From NCBI GenBank assembly GCA_026398615.1, contig JAPLSN010000042.1:62001-126000 (forward strand): a stretch of 64,000 nt of DNA, written 5' to 3'. Source of the stretch: Spirochaetota bacterium. GTDB taxonomy: Bacteria > Spirochaetota > Spirochaetia > Treponematales > UBA12059. Below the pieces are notes generated by a model. The model saw only the letters and a program-made list of their open reading frames with translations. It was not told where the DNA came from and did not search any database. The position numbers and the translations under genes are program-made. Below, piece after piece: positions 42,285 through 51,309 of this stretch (its first letter is position 1; each line of letters starts with the position of its first letter).

Positions 42285-43073
42285 TTATCCAGCCCGGGCG
42301 GGAAGGGGACGGAAATCCCGGAGTATCTCGACGAGTTCGGGTGAGAATCCCAGCTTGACCGTTCCCTTGAGGACGCCCGCAGCCGTCCGCGAGGAAGCCG
42401 AGACGGAAGCCTCGACCGAGAACCTGTAGCGCTGGAAGAACATCTTCAGTTCGGCAGTCGTTCCGGCCGGAAGGTCGGGACTCGCGGGGGGCGCGAGGAA
42501 TTCGAGCTCGTTGAAGGACATGGAGTACACCGCGAGCTTGATCATGGAATTCCCCGTGATCAATTCCGAAAAATTGTTGAAGCCGAGGCGATGCGAGATC
42601 GTGGAATCGATCCTGAGAGACTTCATGGCTGCCTCGTCGAAACTGCGTTTGAGGCCGTCCAGGTAGTCGAAATATCCGCCGAGCATGGTGACGATATCCG
42701 GCGGACAGGGCTTGAAGTCGAGCGTCAGGGTCCCGAAGTTTTCACGCCCCGGAACGGGCGAAACGCCGGACATGACGCAACGGGAGAAGGTCTTGAGCGG
42801 CTGTTGCCGGTTCTCCGGCTTGAACACGAGGGTGAGGCCGGCCAGGGACCCCTTGAAACGGGAAAAAAACGAAAGCTCGTCCGGTGAGAGCGAAGCCAGG
42901 AGGGTGACCTGGTTCATCGACATGCGGAACGGGACGCACACGATCATGTAGGATTCTATTTTAAGGACGGTATCCGGCATGGAAATGCCCATCGCGTGCG
43001 ACGCGAAAGGAGTGACCCGTACCTGGCGGCTCGAGTAGTTCTGGAGGAACTCGGCGTAAAAATCATTCGTCAT
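42285..43073 (-). CDS. protein with two divergent PilZ-like halves
   Basis: 262 aa. No signal peptide or membrane segment. Both halves read as degenerate PilZ domains: residues 35-135 (YMIVCVPFRMSMNQVTLLAS, LTLDFKPCPPDIVTMLGGYF) and residues 165-260 (IKLAVYSMSFNELEFLAPP, AAGVLKGTVKLGFSPELVEIL). The RxxxR and D/NxSxxG residues are not kept, so c-di-GMP binding is unlikely; such folds often serve as protein-interaction modules. The assignment is from the strand pattern only. It is convergent with queA and has its own leaderless-type promoter. Confidence 0.55.
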   Translation of the reverse strand: MTNDFYAEFLQNYSSRQVRVTPFASHAMGISMPDTVLKIESYMIVCVPFRMSMNQVTLLASLSPDELSFFSRFKGSLAGLTLVFKPENRQQPLKTFSRCVMSGVSPVPGRENFGTLTLDFKPCPPDIVTMLGGYFDYLDGLKRSFDEAAMKSLRIDSTISHRLGFNNFSELITGNSMIKLAVYSMSFNELEFLAPPASPDLPAGTTAELKMFFQRYRFSVEASVSASSRTAAGVLKGTVKLGFSPELVEILRDFRPLPARAG

Positions 43074-43081
43074 ACCGGCCT

Positions 43082-43109
43082 ATTGTAGATGATGGCCGGA
43101 GACAGTCAA
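43082..43109 (-). promoter_or_regulatory. leaderless-type promoter of the double PilZ-like gene
   Basis: On the minus strand: TTGACT, 16 bp, TACAAT, then 8 nt to ATG 43073. Confidence 0.6.
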
Positions 43110-43148
43110 GCAGGGATCGGCGAGCGGTCCATGCCTGGCAGGAAAACG

Positions 43149-43961
43149 TCAATGCTTCAGGAGGGGATCCCCGGTTTTCCTTCGCGCGGATGTCCCCCGC
43201 TTACGCCCGACGGGACCTGATCCTTCCCCAGTAACACGATGACTGGCGGCGAGAAAACAGAAAACCGTCGGATTTTTCCGGATTTCGGCACCTGCCCTGC
43301 GCCATTCCCCGATGGTCCTCGTCACGATCGACTCTTCGCTGCCGCCGACCGATCGTGCGACCGTGACCAGGGTGTCGGGCCGCAGCGTTCCCAACATGTC
43401 CCTGAAAGCCGATTTGTTGCGGTAAGGCGTCTCTATGAAAATCTGCGTACGACCGGTCGAGGCGGATTCCCGCTCCAGTTCCTGGAGCCTGCGAACGCGT
43501 CCGCTGGTGTCCTTGGGCAGATAGCCGTTGAATGCGAAAGCCTGGCCGTTTAGGCCCGATGCGACGAGCGCGAGCAGGATGGCTGAAGGTCCGGGAAGCG
43601 GGATCGCGCGTATCCCCGCGATATGGGCCGCGGCGACGAGTCCGCTGCCCGGGTCGGCAGCGCAGGGACAGCCGGCTTCCGACAGGAGCGCCATGTCGCG
43701 GCCGTCCAGCGCCGGCAAGAGCAGCGCGGCGACCGATTCCACCCCGGTGTGTTCGTCGAGGATGGCGAAGGTAGAGGCGTCAACCAGCTCGTTCGGCAGG
43801 ATGCGCGAAAGGAATCGGCGCGCGGCACGCTCGTTTTCGACCACGAAATCCCGGATGCCCCCGATCGATGCTGCCACGACGGGCGGAATGGAATCCACCG
43901 CGCCGTCCGTGATCGGTGTCGGGACGAGGAAAAGTCTTCCCCGGACGGCAGGAGCCGTCAT
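43149..43961 (-). CDS. RsmI-like tetrapyrrole-methylase-family SAM methyltransferase
   Basis: 270 aa. The fold is that of RsmI (16S rRNA C1402 2'-O-methyltransferase): GRLFLVPTPI, LLSEAGCPCAADPGSGLVAA, IPLPGPSAILLALVASGLNG, FAFNGYLPKD and QIFIETPYRNKSAFRDML. RsmI normally has a GNLGD motif after the first strand; here it reads PTPITDGAVDSIP, so this is the divergent subfamily of about 230-270 aa whose substrate is uncertain. The start overlaps the FAD-subunit stop by ATGA, and it is the last gene of the LoaP-headed operon. Confidence 0.85.
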   Translation of the reverse strand: MTAPAVRGRLFLVPTPITDGAVDSIPPVVAASIGGIRDFVVENERAARRFLSRILPNELVDASTFAILDEHTGVESVAALLLPALDGRDMALLSEAGCPCAADPGSGLVAAAHIAGIRAIPLPGPSAILLALVASGLNGQAFAFNGYLPKDTSGRVRRLQELERESASTGRTQIFIETPYRNKSAFRDMLGTLRPDTLVTVARSVGGSEESIVTRTIGEWRRAGAEIRKNPTVFCFLAASHRVTGEGSGPVGRKRGTSARRKTGDPLLKH

Positions 43962-44800
43962 TCTTCCCCCCGATCAAGGCATTCAAACAGCGTCCGGAGG
44001 ACGCCGAGAAATCGCGCCGTCCGGACGCCGGACAGGCCAAGCGCGGCGCAGCGGCCGGCGTAGGCTTCGAGCGCAGCGTCCTTGTCGCGCTCCGCCAGCG
44101 GAAGCTTCCTTCCGATCAGCATGGTTTCCGCCTCCCTCGAACGCACAAGCTCGGCGCCGGCTTCGGCGATCCTGATCTCGGAAATCGTGTGTTTGTTCAT
44201 CCTGCAGACGCAGGAGAGCACGGCATTCCGTTCGCTTTCGTAGCCGTCGAGCCCGTAGCGCCGCGATATGGCGAAGTCCCATTCGTCGGCGGGAATCCGG
44301 ATCCGCGTGAGGAGCGAACCGGGACGGATGACCGGGCGGCCGTTCTCTCCGGCCAGACGGTTGACGTTCACCCACGAGGATCCCTGCGGCGTCCTGAATT
44401 CGGCCAACGCGTCAAGGCATGCGAGCGGTGCAAAGACGTCCCTGAACCTCGTTGCGCACGAAAGGGCACCGCCGAGGGTGGCGAGGTTACGCACGGTAAA
44501 AGTGCCGATGCCGGCGGCGCGTTCCTTCAGGATGGATGGGACGGTCCCTTTCCTGAGCGAGAGCAGCTCGGAGAGCGTCGTCATGGCGCCGAACTCGACG
44601 AATCGGTCCGTCCTCGAGATGGCTTTCAGTTCCTGTGCCCGCTCCAGGGAGACGACGACCGGAGACAAGGCGGCGGAGCGGCCGGTCGCCGACGCCATTA
44701 TCGACGTGGCACCGGCGACGAGCAGCGAATCCGGATGCTGTTTCATGACCGCCAGGATCTCGACGACGCCCGACGGGACGAAAACATCATGCTCCGGCAT
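43958..44800 (-). CDS. molybdenum hydroxylase FAD-binding subunit (CoxM/XdhB-like)
   Basis: 280 aa. It passes electrons from the iron-sulfur subunit to FAD. The FAD contacts are in DSLLVAGATSIMAS and VRNLATLGGALSCATRF, and a CO-dehydrogenase flavoprotein C-terminal domain follows. The start overlaps the 2Fe-2S subunit by 14 nt and its stop overlaps the RsmI-like gene. It forms one enzyme with the two genes upstream. Confidence 0.88.
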   Translation of the reverse strand: MPEHDVFVPSGVVEILAVMKQHPDSLLVAGATSIMASATGRSAALSPVVVSLERAQELKAISRTDRFVEFGAMTTLSELLSLRKGTVPSILKERAAGIGTFTVRNLATLGGALSCATRFRDVFAPLACLDALAEFRTPQGSSWVNVNRLAGENGRPVIRPGSLLTRIRIPADEWDFAISRRYGLDGYESERNAVLSCVCRMNKHTISEIRIAEAGAELVRSREAETMLIGRKLPLAERDKDAALEAYAGRCAALGLSGVRTARFLGVLRTLFECLDRGEE

Positions 44801-45275
44801 GGCCGAACACCCTCCGTTCGCGGATTTCGGCCGCGGCCCTGACGCCGGCGATCAGGGCCGATGGCTGCGTGCACCTGCAGGAAATGGCCGACATCCTTTC
44901 CACGATCAGGCTGTCATCGGGTCGTGGATCCTCCTCCATTATCGCGGAAGCGACGAGGACGCGCGCGCTGTCGCAAAAACCGCAGGGTTCGAAACCGGCT
45001 TTCCTGAAGCCGGCCATGATGTCGCGGTAGTCGTCGGTTCGTCCAAAACCCTCGATGGTAACTATTTCCGCACCCTGTACCCGGAACGCGGGAACGAGGC
45101 ACGAGTTGACGGGCTTTCCACCGAGCAGGACGATGCAGCGGCCGCAGAGACCTGACAGGCAATCCCCCCTGGCGCCGCGGAGCCCGAAACGGGACGACAG
45201 CAGGCTCGAGAGTCGCTCCCCGGCCTCCGCCTCCGCGCTCACGTCCTCGCCGTTCAGGATGAAGCTTACGGTCAT
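44787..45275 (-). CDS. molybdenum hydroxylase 2Fe-2S subunit (CoxS/XdhC-like)
   Basis: 162 aa from ATG 45275; the ORF track begins 127 codons too early. An N-terminal plant-type ferredoxin domain (GDCLSGLCGRCIVLLGG) and a C-terminal four-helix domain with the second cluster (EPCGFCDSARVL, ISCRCTQPSALI) match the family. One position of the first motif is altered: the usual CxxGxCG reads CLSGLCG, still with all cysteines. It is coupled to the large subunit by an ATGA overlap. Confidence 0.9.
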   Translation of the reverse strand: MTVSFILNGEDVSAEAEAGERLSSLLSSRFGLRGARGDCLSGLCGRCIVLLGGKPVNSCLVPAFRVQGAEIVTIEGFGRTDDYRDIMAGFRKAGFEPCGFCDSARVLVASAIMEEDPRPDDSLIVERMSAISCRCTQPSALIAGVRAAAEIRERRVFGHAGA

Positions 45276-47362
45276 GGCCCGGCCGCCCTCATGCATAATT
45301 CGTCGATGGAAACGGGCAGGGTCCAGCACCCGATGCCGGAAGCCTGGGAAATCGCCTGGACCAGGGCGGAGGGTACGCAGGAAAACGGGATTTCGCCGAT
45401 GCCCTTCGCGGCGACACGAACGCCTGAGTCGATGAAATGCGTTTCGATCGGGGGGATTTCCGACAGCCGTATCATCGGATGATCGACAAGGCACGTCGAT
45501 GGAACCCCGTCCGGGAAATCCAGCTGTTCGTAGAGCGACTGGGAAAGGGCATTGATGACGCCCGTTTCCATGGCCCTTCGCGCCTGGAGCTCGGAAACGA
45601 TAAGGCCGCCGTCGACGCAGAGCCAGACGCCGAGAATTCTCGTTTCGAAACTCCATGGATCCATCTCGACTTCCACGACAGCCCCGCCGAACGCGAGATC
45701 GTCGTAGGGGAGCTCGACGGGATACGTCGGTTCCGGGACCGGGCGCAAGGACCTGTACATGCTGGAAGCGGCGTGAGGCGGCGTGTTGGATGATCGCTTG
45801 CGGCGTATGGTCGTGCAGGCATTCGCGACGAGCTTGTTGATGATCGCGATATTGCTCGAGAATATGGACGGACCCGAGCCGGACGCGTCGACCGAGTCCT
45901 CCGCGTCGATGACGATCGGGGCGGCGGGAATGCCGAGTATCCCGGCCGCGGTCGCGCGCCAGATATCATGCGTGCCCTTGTTGCCGGTGACTGATCCCGT
46001 CCTGAGCGTCAGGCGCTGGTCCTCGTCCAGCACGGCTTCGACCCTGTACTCGAAGTTCCCGGATTTCGTGAGGAACGCGCCGGATCCCTGGTGCACATAC
46101 GCGAATCCGATGCCCCTCGATGGGCCTTCGACAGGTTGCGCACCCCGCTTGGCCAATAGATGGTAGGAAGCGTACTTGCGGGCGTAGTCGCTCGTTTCCG
46201 AGAGTTTCAGCGCGATTGCGGCGAACGGGTCGGTCTCGGGCTTGAGGGGCCGGGACCTGCCCGGGCGGATGCGGCGTTTCGGGGCATCCGCCCGCCAGGT
46301 CCGTGGATCCGCCCCGAGGGATCGAGCTACCTTGTCAACGTGGGTTTCGACGGCAAAAAACGACTGTGACGATCCTAGGCCGGCGAAAGCGCCGAGCGGA
46401 GGCAGGTTGGTTCGCACCGCGAAGCCCTCGATACGGACGTTGGGCACGTCATAGGCGCCGCAGGCGTCGACGCAGGCGCGCGCGAGCAGCTCGTCCGCGA
46501 GCGGCGCGTAGGCTCCCGTGTCGAGGGTGATCCGAACGTCCATGGCGGACAACGACCCGGCGGGATCGAGGGCGCTCCGATGCCTGATCAGCGCCCGCGC
46601 CCGTTTCGGGGAAAAGGCGAAATCCTCGCCGCGGGTGAGGAGGATGAGCGCAGGTTTCCGGCATTTCATGGCTGCAAGGGCAGCATGGCACGCGAGAAGC
46701 GAGGGATACCAGAGCTTGCCGTCGAGGTGTTCCCCGAGCGCGGTCGGACGTACGATGATTTCCGTCGCGCCGGCTCCGAGGACCGCGGATACTGCCTCCC
46801 TCACATTGCTGGGCCACTGCGTGGCGCATCGCACGAGCAGCTTGTCGTATTCGAACTGGCAGAACGCTCCCTGGGGTTCGGAATAGAGATGATCCTGCGC
46901 GCCGACCCGATATTCCCCCTCGACGATCGCGGACGCGACGGAGAACGCGAGGTCGATGTCGCCGCGTTCGAGGATCCTGCGCGAAGCCACGCGCTCGGAC
47001 GAAAAAGATTCCAGGTCGGCATGCCAGGGCGTCTTTTCGATCCTGACGGTGGACCTGGCGAGGAGGCTTTCAAGGACGCTTTCGTCCTGTCCGGCAAGCA
47101 GCGCTACGGGTTCCCCCGCGTAGGAAACCCGTCCCTCGGCGAACACCGGTATCCCCGCATTCCCGAACGGCAGGTACCTGGCTCCCGGAATGTCGGCAGC
47201 CGTAATCGAAAAATAACCACGGGGCAAGTCCGGCAGGTCGATGCCGACCATGGTTCCCGACGGTTCCGGGGAACGGATCGTGACGACATGGACCATGCCC
47301 TCGAACGAGATATCGGAGAGCTTCAGTCCCGGTTCGTTCGCCGGGCTTCGCCTGCCCTTCAC
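45272..47362 (-). CDS. molybdenum hydroxylase large (molybdopterin) subunit
   Basis: 696 aa with a GTG start whose GTGA overlaps the DegT stop. It belongs to the xanthine dehydrogenase/aldehyde oxidase family: GMVHVVTIRSPEPSG N-terminus, GAQDHLYSEPQGAFCQFEYD, GAFAGLGSSQSFFAVETHVD (the cofactor loop), and the catalytic Glu in RVAAKGIGEIPFSCVPSAL. It is shorter than the usual 740-780 aa. Substrate-pocket residues do not identify purine, nicotinate or aldehyde as substrate. No molybdenum-cofactor insertion gene is adjacent. Confidence 0.9.
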   Translation of the reverse strand: MKGRRSPANEPGLKLSDISFEGMVHVVTIRSPEPSGTMVGIDLPDLPRGYFSITAADIPGARYLPFGNAGIPVFAEGRVSYAGEPVALLAGQDESVLESLLARSTVRIEKTPWHADLESFSSERVASRRILERGDIDLAFSVASAIVEGEYRVGAQDHLYSEPQGAFCQFEYDKLLVRCATQWPSNVREAVSAVLGAGATEIIVRPTALGEHLDGKLWYPSLLACHAALAAMKCRKPALILLTRGEDFAFSPKRARALIRHRSALDPAGSLSAMDVRITLDTGAYAPLADELLARACVDACGAYDVPNVRIEGFAVRTNLPPLGAFAGLGSSQSFFAVETHVDKVARSLGADPRTWRADAPKRRIRPGRSRPLKPETDPFAAIALKLSETSDYARKYASYHLLAKRGAQPVEGPSRGIGFAYVHQGSGAFLTKSGNFEYRVEAVLDEDQRLTLRTGSVTGNKGTHDIWRATAAGILGIPAAPIVIDAEDSVDASGSGPSIFSSNIAIINKLVANACTTIRRKRSSNTPPHAASSMYRSLRPVPEPTYPVELPYDDLAFGGAVVEVEMDPWSFETRILGVWLCVDGGLIVSELQARRAMETGVINALSQSLYEQLDFPDGVPSTCLVDHPMIRLSEIPPIETHFIDSGVRVAAKGIGEIPFSCVPSALVQAISQASGIGCWTLPVSIDELCMRAAGP

Positions 47363-48540
47363 CGTTTTCCGGCCATGCGTGCGGAATCGCCGACCGAAAC
47401 GACGGCCTCCACGACTCGTTCCACCTGCGCTCCCGTCATGCCCTGGAACGCGGGCAGGCTTACGGTCCTCTCGTAGGTTTCAAGGGCGTTCGGAAAATCG
47501 CCCGGCTTGAGCGCGTATCGTTCCGACCAGTAGGGCATGACGTGGAGGGGGATGAAATGGACCGAACTCCCGACGCCAAGGGCGGCGAGGCGCTCGATGA
47601 ACGCGTCGCGGTCGATCGAAAGCTTTCCGGGGACGATCCTGAGCGCGTAGAGATGCCACGCATGACCCGCACCGCGCGGGGGGAGCGCCAGGTAGTCGCG
47701 ATCGGCAAACGCCTCGTCGTAGGCCCGGGCGATCGCCACACGTTCTGCCAGGAAACGGTCGGCTTTCCTGAGTTGTGCGCGCCCGATGGCCGCGAGCAGG
47801 TCGGGAAGGTTGTACTTGAAGCCGGCATCGATGACGCCGTACTTCCACGACGCGCCCTTGGACGTATACCTGTCCCAGACCGCCCGGTCGATCCCGTGCA
47901 TGCGCATCGTCGCCATGCGGGAGAGAAGCCTGTCGTCCTTGGCCACGATCATGCCGCCTTCGCCGGTCGTGATGGTTTTCGTGACGTAGAACGAGTAGAC
48001 GCCTACGTCGCCCAGGGTTCCGGCCAGACCCGAGGGCAGGCGGGACGGGAAGGAATGTGCGGCGTCCTCGACGACCGCGCACCCGTATTTTTTCGCCATC
48101 GGAAGGATGCGGTCCATGTCGCAGGGCAGGCCGCCGACGTGCACGGGCATCACAGCGCGGCAGTTCCTCGTCGTGGCGAGCCTGTCCGCGAGGGAAGAAG
48201 GATCCATGTCGTATCCGTCCTTCCCGACATCGCAGAACGCGACTTCCGCGCCGAGATGCCGTGCCACGGCCGCGGTGGACGTGAACGTGTAGGGGGAGGT
48301 GACCACGACGTCGCCGGGGCCGATTTTCAGCGCTTCGAGGGCCAGGTGCAGCCCGCTCGTGGCGGAATTCACCGCGAGCGCGCGGGGTACGCCGGCGAAC
48401 GAGGCGAATTCCTTTTCGAACTCGAGCGCGACTTTCCCCGTCGTCAACCATCCCGAGCGCATGACCTCGAGGACGGCCGCTTCTTCTTCCGCGCCCAGGG
48501 ACGGTTTCGCGAAGGGAACGAAATCAGTAGTCGGATTCAT
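47359..48540 (-). CDS. DegT/DnrJ/EryC1-family PLP sugar aminotransferase
   Basis: 393 aa from ATG 48540, with GGAGG 9 nt upstream; it overlaps the dehydratase stop by 17 nt. It transfers an amino group to a keto-sugar nucleotide. Motifs are FVPFAKPSLGAEEEAAV, SGWLTTGKVALEFEKEFA, EDAAHSFPSRL and the PLP Lys in YSFYVTKTITTGEGGMI. With the 4,6-dehydratase directly upstream it could make a UDP-4-amino-4,6-dideoxy-GlcNAc (as in PglF/PglE or PseB/PseC pairs), which is inference. Confidence 0.93.
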   Translation of the reverse strand: MNPTTDFVPFAKPSLGAEEEAAVLEVMRSGWLTTGKVALEFEKEFASFAGVPRALAVNSATSGLHLALEALKIGPGDVVVTSPYTFTSTAAVARHLGAEVAFCDVGKDGYDMDPSSLADRLATTRNCRAVMPVHVGGLPCDMDRILPMAKKYGCAVVEDAAHSFPSRLPSGLAGTLGDVGVYSFYVTKTITTGEGGMIVAKDDRLLSRMATMRMHGIDRAVWDRYTSKGASWKYGVIDAGFKYNLPDLLAAIGRAQLRKADRFLAERVAIARAYDEAFADRDYLALPPRGAGHAWHLYALRIVPGKLSIDRDAFIERLAALGVGSSVHFIPLHVMPYWSERYALKPGDFPNALETYERTVSLPAFQGMTGAQVERVVEAVVSVGDSARMAGKR

Positions 48541-50008
48541 CGATTGGTACCTCCAGCGACGGGACATGGCGGCGGACGATCTCGCGAAGGGCTGACTTGT
48601 TGCGATACAGCCCCGGACGCGAGGGATCGAGGCGACAGAGCGGTTCGAGTTCCGCGAGGATCGCGTCGGGCTCCATTGGGGGCGTTTTGGCGCGGATGCG
48701 GTTGATGCCGGGGAAGGGTGTGGGTTCGACCTCCTCGTCGTCCGAGTGGAGGCGTTCGGTGAGCCGTTCTCCCGGCCGGAGACCTACGTACTCGATCCCG
48801 ATGTCCCTGCCCGGGACGAATCCGAAAAACCTGATGAGCTGGGCGGCGAGTTCCGCGATGCGTACGGGCTCTCCCATGTCGAGCACGTACGCGGCTCCCG
48901 CTTCGCCGACGCCGCCGGCCTTGAGTACCAGCGAACAGGCTTCCGGGATCGTCATGAAATAGCGATCCGCGTCCGGGTGGGTCACGGTGACCGGTCCGCC
49001 CCGTTCGATCTGGCTCCGGAAGAGCGGGATGATCGATCCCCTGGATCCGAGGACGTTCCCGAAACGGACGACCATGAAGGAAGCGCCACCCGTCGCCTTC
49101 GCCTGCGCGGCGGAGACGATGCGCTCCGAAAGAAGCTTCGAAGCGCCGTAGATGGACACGGGATCGACGGCCTTGTCGGTGGAAATGAACACGAATTTCC
49201 GCGTGCCCGATTCGAGGCACGCGTCCACGAGGTTGTGCGTTCCCAGGACGTTGTTCTCGATCGCCGCGAGGGGGTTCGCCTCCATGAGCGGGACGTGCTT
49301 GTAGGCGGCGGCATGGAACACGGCGTCCGCCTTGAGCCGCCCGAGGAGGAAACGGACGTAATCGCGGTCCTTCAACTCGCCGACGACGGGCACGACGCGC
49401 GTGGTCTCGCCGACGCCGCCCGAACGCAGGGCCGCCAGCTCGCGGTCCACCTGGTAGATGGAATTCTCGCCGTGGCCAAGCAGGTAGAGGCGTTCGACGC
49501 CGCCCGAGAGGAGCTGCCGCGCGAGTTCGGAACCGATGGAACCGCCGGCGCCGGTGACGAGCACGCGTTTCCCGCGCAGGTAGGCCAGGCTCTCCTTGAG
49601 ACCGATCCTGACCGGGTCGCGGCCCAGCAGGTCCTGGGGATCGATTTCGCGAGCCTGGACGAGCCGGGCGTCTCCTTCAACGATCTGCGCGATGCCGGGC
49701 AGGATCCTGATGCGGGAGAATCCCGCGCTCTTGAGGTCGAAGTAGACCCTGCGGACCGCGGCATTCGAGGCGCTCGGCATCGCGATGATGGCTTCGTCGT
49801 TCGGCTCGACGCGCACCAGTCCCGCGACCGCGCCGATCGGGCCGAATACGGGAACGCCGTCTGTCTTTCCCCCGATCTTCGCGGGGTCGTCGTCGAGGAA
49901 CGCGACGATGCGTCCCGGCGCACCGCGCTCGATGAATTCCTTCGCTATCTCGCGCCCGGCGAACCCGGCGCCGACGATGAACAGCCTGTGACCCTCGTCA
50001 TTGTCCAT
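48524..50008 (-). CDS. CapD/PglF-like nucleotide-sugar 4,6-dehydratase without membrane domain
   Basis: 494 aa. An N-terminal Rossmann-like domain (residues 8-120, LFIVGAGFAGREIAKEF) precedes the short-chain dehydrogenase domain: VLVTGAGGSIGSELARQLL (NAD), VFHAAAYKHVPLMEANPLAA, FISTDKAVDPVSIYGASK, VVRFGNVLGSRGSIIPLF. Relatives such as WbpM and PglF have four membrane helices before this; none are seen here, so it is soluble. Probable substrate is UDP-GlcNAc. It overlaps loaP by 11 nt and the aminotransferase by 17 nt. Confidence 0.92.
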   Translation of the reverse strand: MDNDEGHRLFIVGAGFAGREIAKEFIERGAPGRIVAFLDDDPAKIGGKTDGVPVFGPIGAVAGLVRVEPNDEAIIAMPSASNAAVRRVYFDLKSAGFSRIRILPGIAQIVEGDARLVQAREIDPQDLLGRDPVRIGLKESLAYLRGKRVLVTGAGGSIGSELARQLLSGGVERLYLLGHGENSIYQVDRELAALRSGGVGETTRVVPVVGELKDRDYVRFLLGRLKADAVFHAAAYKHVPLMEANPLAAIENNVLGTHNLVDACLESGTRKFVFISTDKAVDPVSIYGASKLLSERIVSAAQAKATGGASFMVVRFGNVLGSRGSIIPLFRSQIERGGPVTVTHPDADRYFMTIPEACSLVLKAGGVGEAGAAYVLDMGEPVRIAELAAQLIRFFGFVPGRDIGIEYVGLRPGERLTERLHSDDEEVEPTPFPGINRIRAKTPPMEPDAILAELEPLCRLDPSRPGLYRNKSALREIVRRHVPSLEVPIDESDY

Positions 50009-50543
50009 TCTGGGGAGTGTTTCCTTTCGAGGCGAGCTCGACCGCGGTGAACGCCAGGTCGAACGAAAAGGAGTCCTCGCACATGGCGAGGCGGACTTTG
50101 GCCCGACCCTTTCGCCGGTCGACCTTGACGATAAACCCTTCCAAACCCTTGAGGGGACCTTCGAGCACGACGATCCTGTCGTTCTCGTCGAACTTCACCT
50201 TAGATGTATCGGCACGCTCGCCGTGCGAGATGAAATGCGTGAGCAGGCGAAGATCGAAACCGGTAAGGGGTTTCCTGGTCTGGTTGCTCGGAAGGAAGCG
50301 GTAGAAGAATTTCGTCCGCTTCACGAGCCAATGGATTTCGTTGTACGTTTCCGGGTCGGAAATCCCGATGAACACGTAGCCGGGGAAAACGGGGCGGACA
50401 TCGGTTACGGTTTTCCCGAGTTTGCGGATCGGAAGGGCGCGTTTCGGAACGGTAATGGAGAGGGAAGCTCCCGCGTTCAATGAAAGGACCTTGGCAAAAT
50501 CGTCTTCGTGCAGGGTTTTTACCTGTATTGCGTAGTATTCCAT
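49998..50543 (-). CDS. loaP: LoaP/NusG-family specialised antiterminator
   Basis: 181 aa from ATG 50543 (16 codons inside the ORF-track start). The N-terminal NGN domain (MEYYAIQVKTLHEDDFAKV, VRPVFPGYVFIGI) and C-terminal KOW domain (DRIVVLEGPLKGLEGFIVKV) are those of NusG paralogues that head polysaccharide or antibiotic operons (LoaP, UpxY, RfaH). Its first gene position, before a seven-gene overlapping operon, suggests processive antitermination of that operon. The leader is short, with no obvious RNA recruitment element. Confidence 0.85.
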   Translation of the reverse strand: MEYYAIQVKTLHEDDFAKVLSLNAGASLSITVPKRALPIRKLGKTVTDVRPVFPGYVFIGISDPETYNEIHWLVKRTKFFYRFLPSNQTRKPLTGFDLRLLTHFISHGERADTSKVKFDENDRIVVLEGPLKGLEGFIVKVDRRKGRAKVRLAMCEDSFSFDLAFTAVELASKGNTPQNGQ

Positions 50544-50561
50544 GATCTGCGCCCCGGGCGG

Positions 50562-50591
50562 AATGTAGCATGACAGGAGGTGGGCGCGCAA
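50562..50591 (-). promoter_or_regulatory. candidate promoter of the loaP operon
   Basis: On the minus strand: TTGCGC, 18 bp, TACATT, 18 nt before ATG 50543, giving a leader of about 11 nt. Confidence 0.35.
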
Positions 50592-50772
50592 CCGGATGGC
50601 ATACGCTTACGATCAACCATCGGGCAGCGCCGCCACCCGGGAATTGGATGCCGTCCGTCCATGGGCGTATACTTCAATATGGATGCGTTCGAACCGATCG
50701 GTCGATCGTCCCGTTTTCTCGCTTATTCGATCGGTCTGTTTCGTCGATATTGAAACCGGAGAACTATAGATT

Positions 50773-51297
50773 GTGAAGCGCGCCGTATTGATCATCCTGG
50801 CGGTATCGTTCGCCGTAGCCCTTTCCTCCGCACAGACCGTCGGCGTCGCCGTCATCGAGATCGACGGGACACGGGGAGCGATCTCCCCGTATACCGAGCA
50901 GGTTCTGGGCGGATGCCTCGACGCGCTGTTCGCGTCGGGATTCATCGCGACCAACCCGGTCCCCGTCGAGGGCGACGAGCCGGATTCAGGCGATCCCGCG
51001 TTCGGCATACGCGAAGCCAGAAACGGGATGGCTGATTTCGTGCTCGTCCTGGCGCTCAGGTACGGGTGGTCGACCGCCGAACCAACGAAGGAACTGCCAC
51101 GCGTGTGCCGGTGGCGAGTCGTGCGAGCTTCCGACGGGGTAGTCCTGTCCGCGGGCGAGTCCGACGGACCGGCGGATTCCCGGGAAACGATCAACGCAAG
51201 TTTGAAGGCCATGACGGATTACGGCTACAGGATCGTCGAATCGGCATTGCCGTCCATGGAACTTCCCGGGGAGCCCTCTCCGGGAAAAAGACCATGA
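50773..51297 (+). CDS. secreted protein, unknown function
   Basis: 174 aa with a GTG start (GGAG 11 nt upstream). The signal peptide MKRAVLIILAVSFAVALSSA ends before QTVGVAVIEIDG. The mature domain has an alternating alpha/beta pattern (VIEIDGTRGAISPYTEQVLG, DFVLVLALRYGW, VVRASDGVVLSAGESDGPAD) like periplasmic proteins of the FlgT/TolB-N or LpoB type that share a short nucleotide-like fold; this is a weak impression only. It precedes the RlpA-like gene by 12 bp and is likely cotranscribed. Confidence 0.65.
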   Translation: MKRAVLIILAVSFAVALSSAQTVGVAVIEIDGTRGAISPYTEQVLGGCLDALFASGFIATNPVPVEGDEPDSGDPAFGIREARNGMADFVLVLALRYGWSTAEPTKELPRVCRWRVVRASDGVVLSAGESDGPADSRETINASLKAMTDYGYRIVESALPSMELPGEPSPGKRP

Positions 51298-51309
51298 AAG
51301 GATGAAGGC

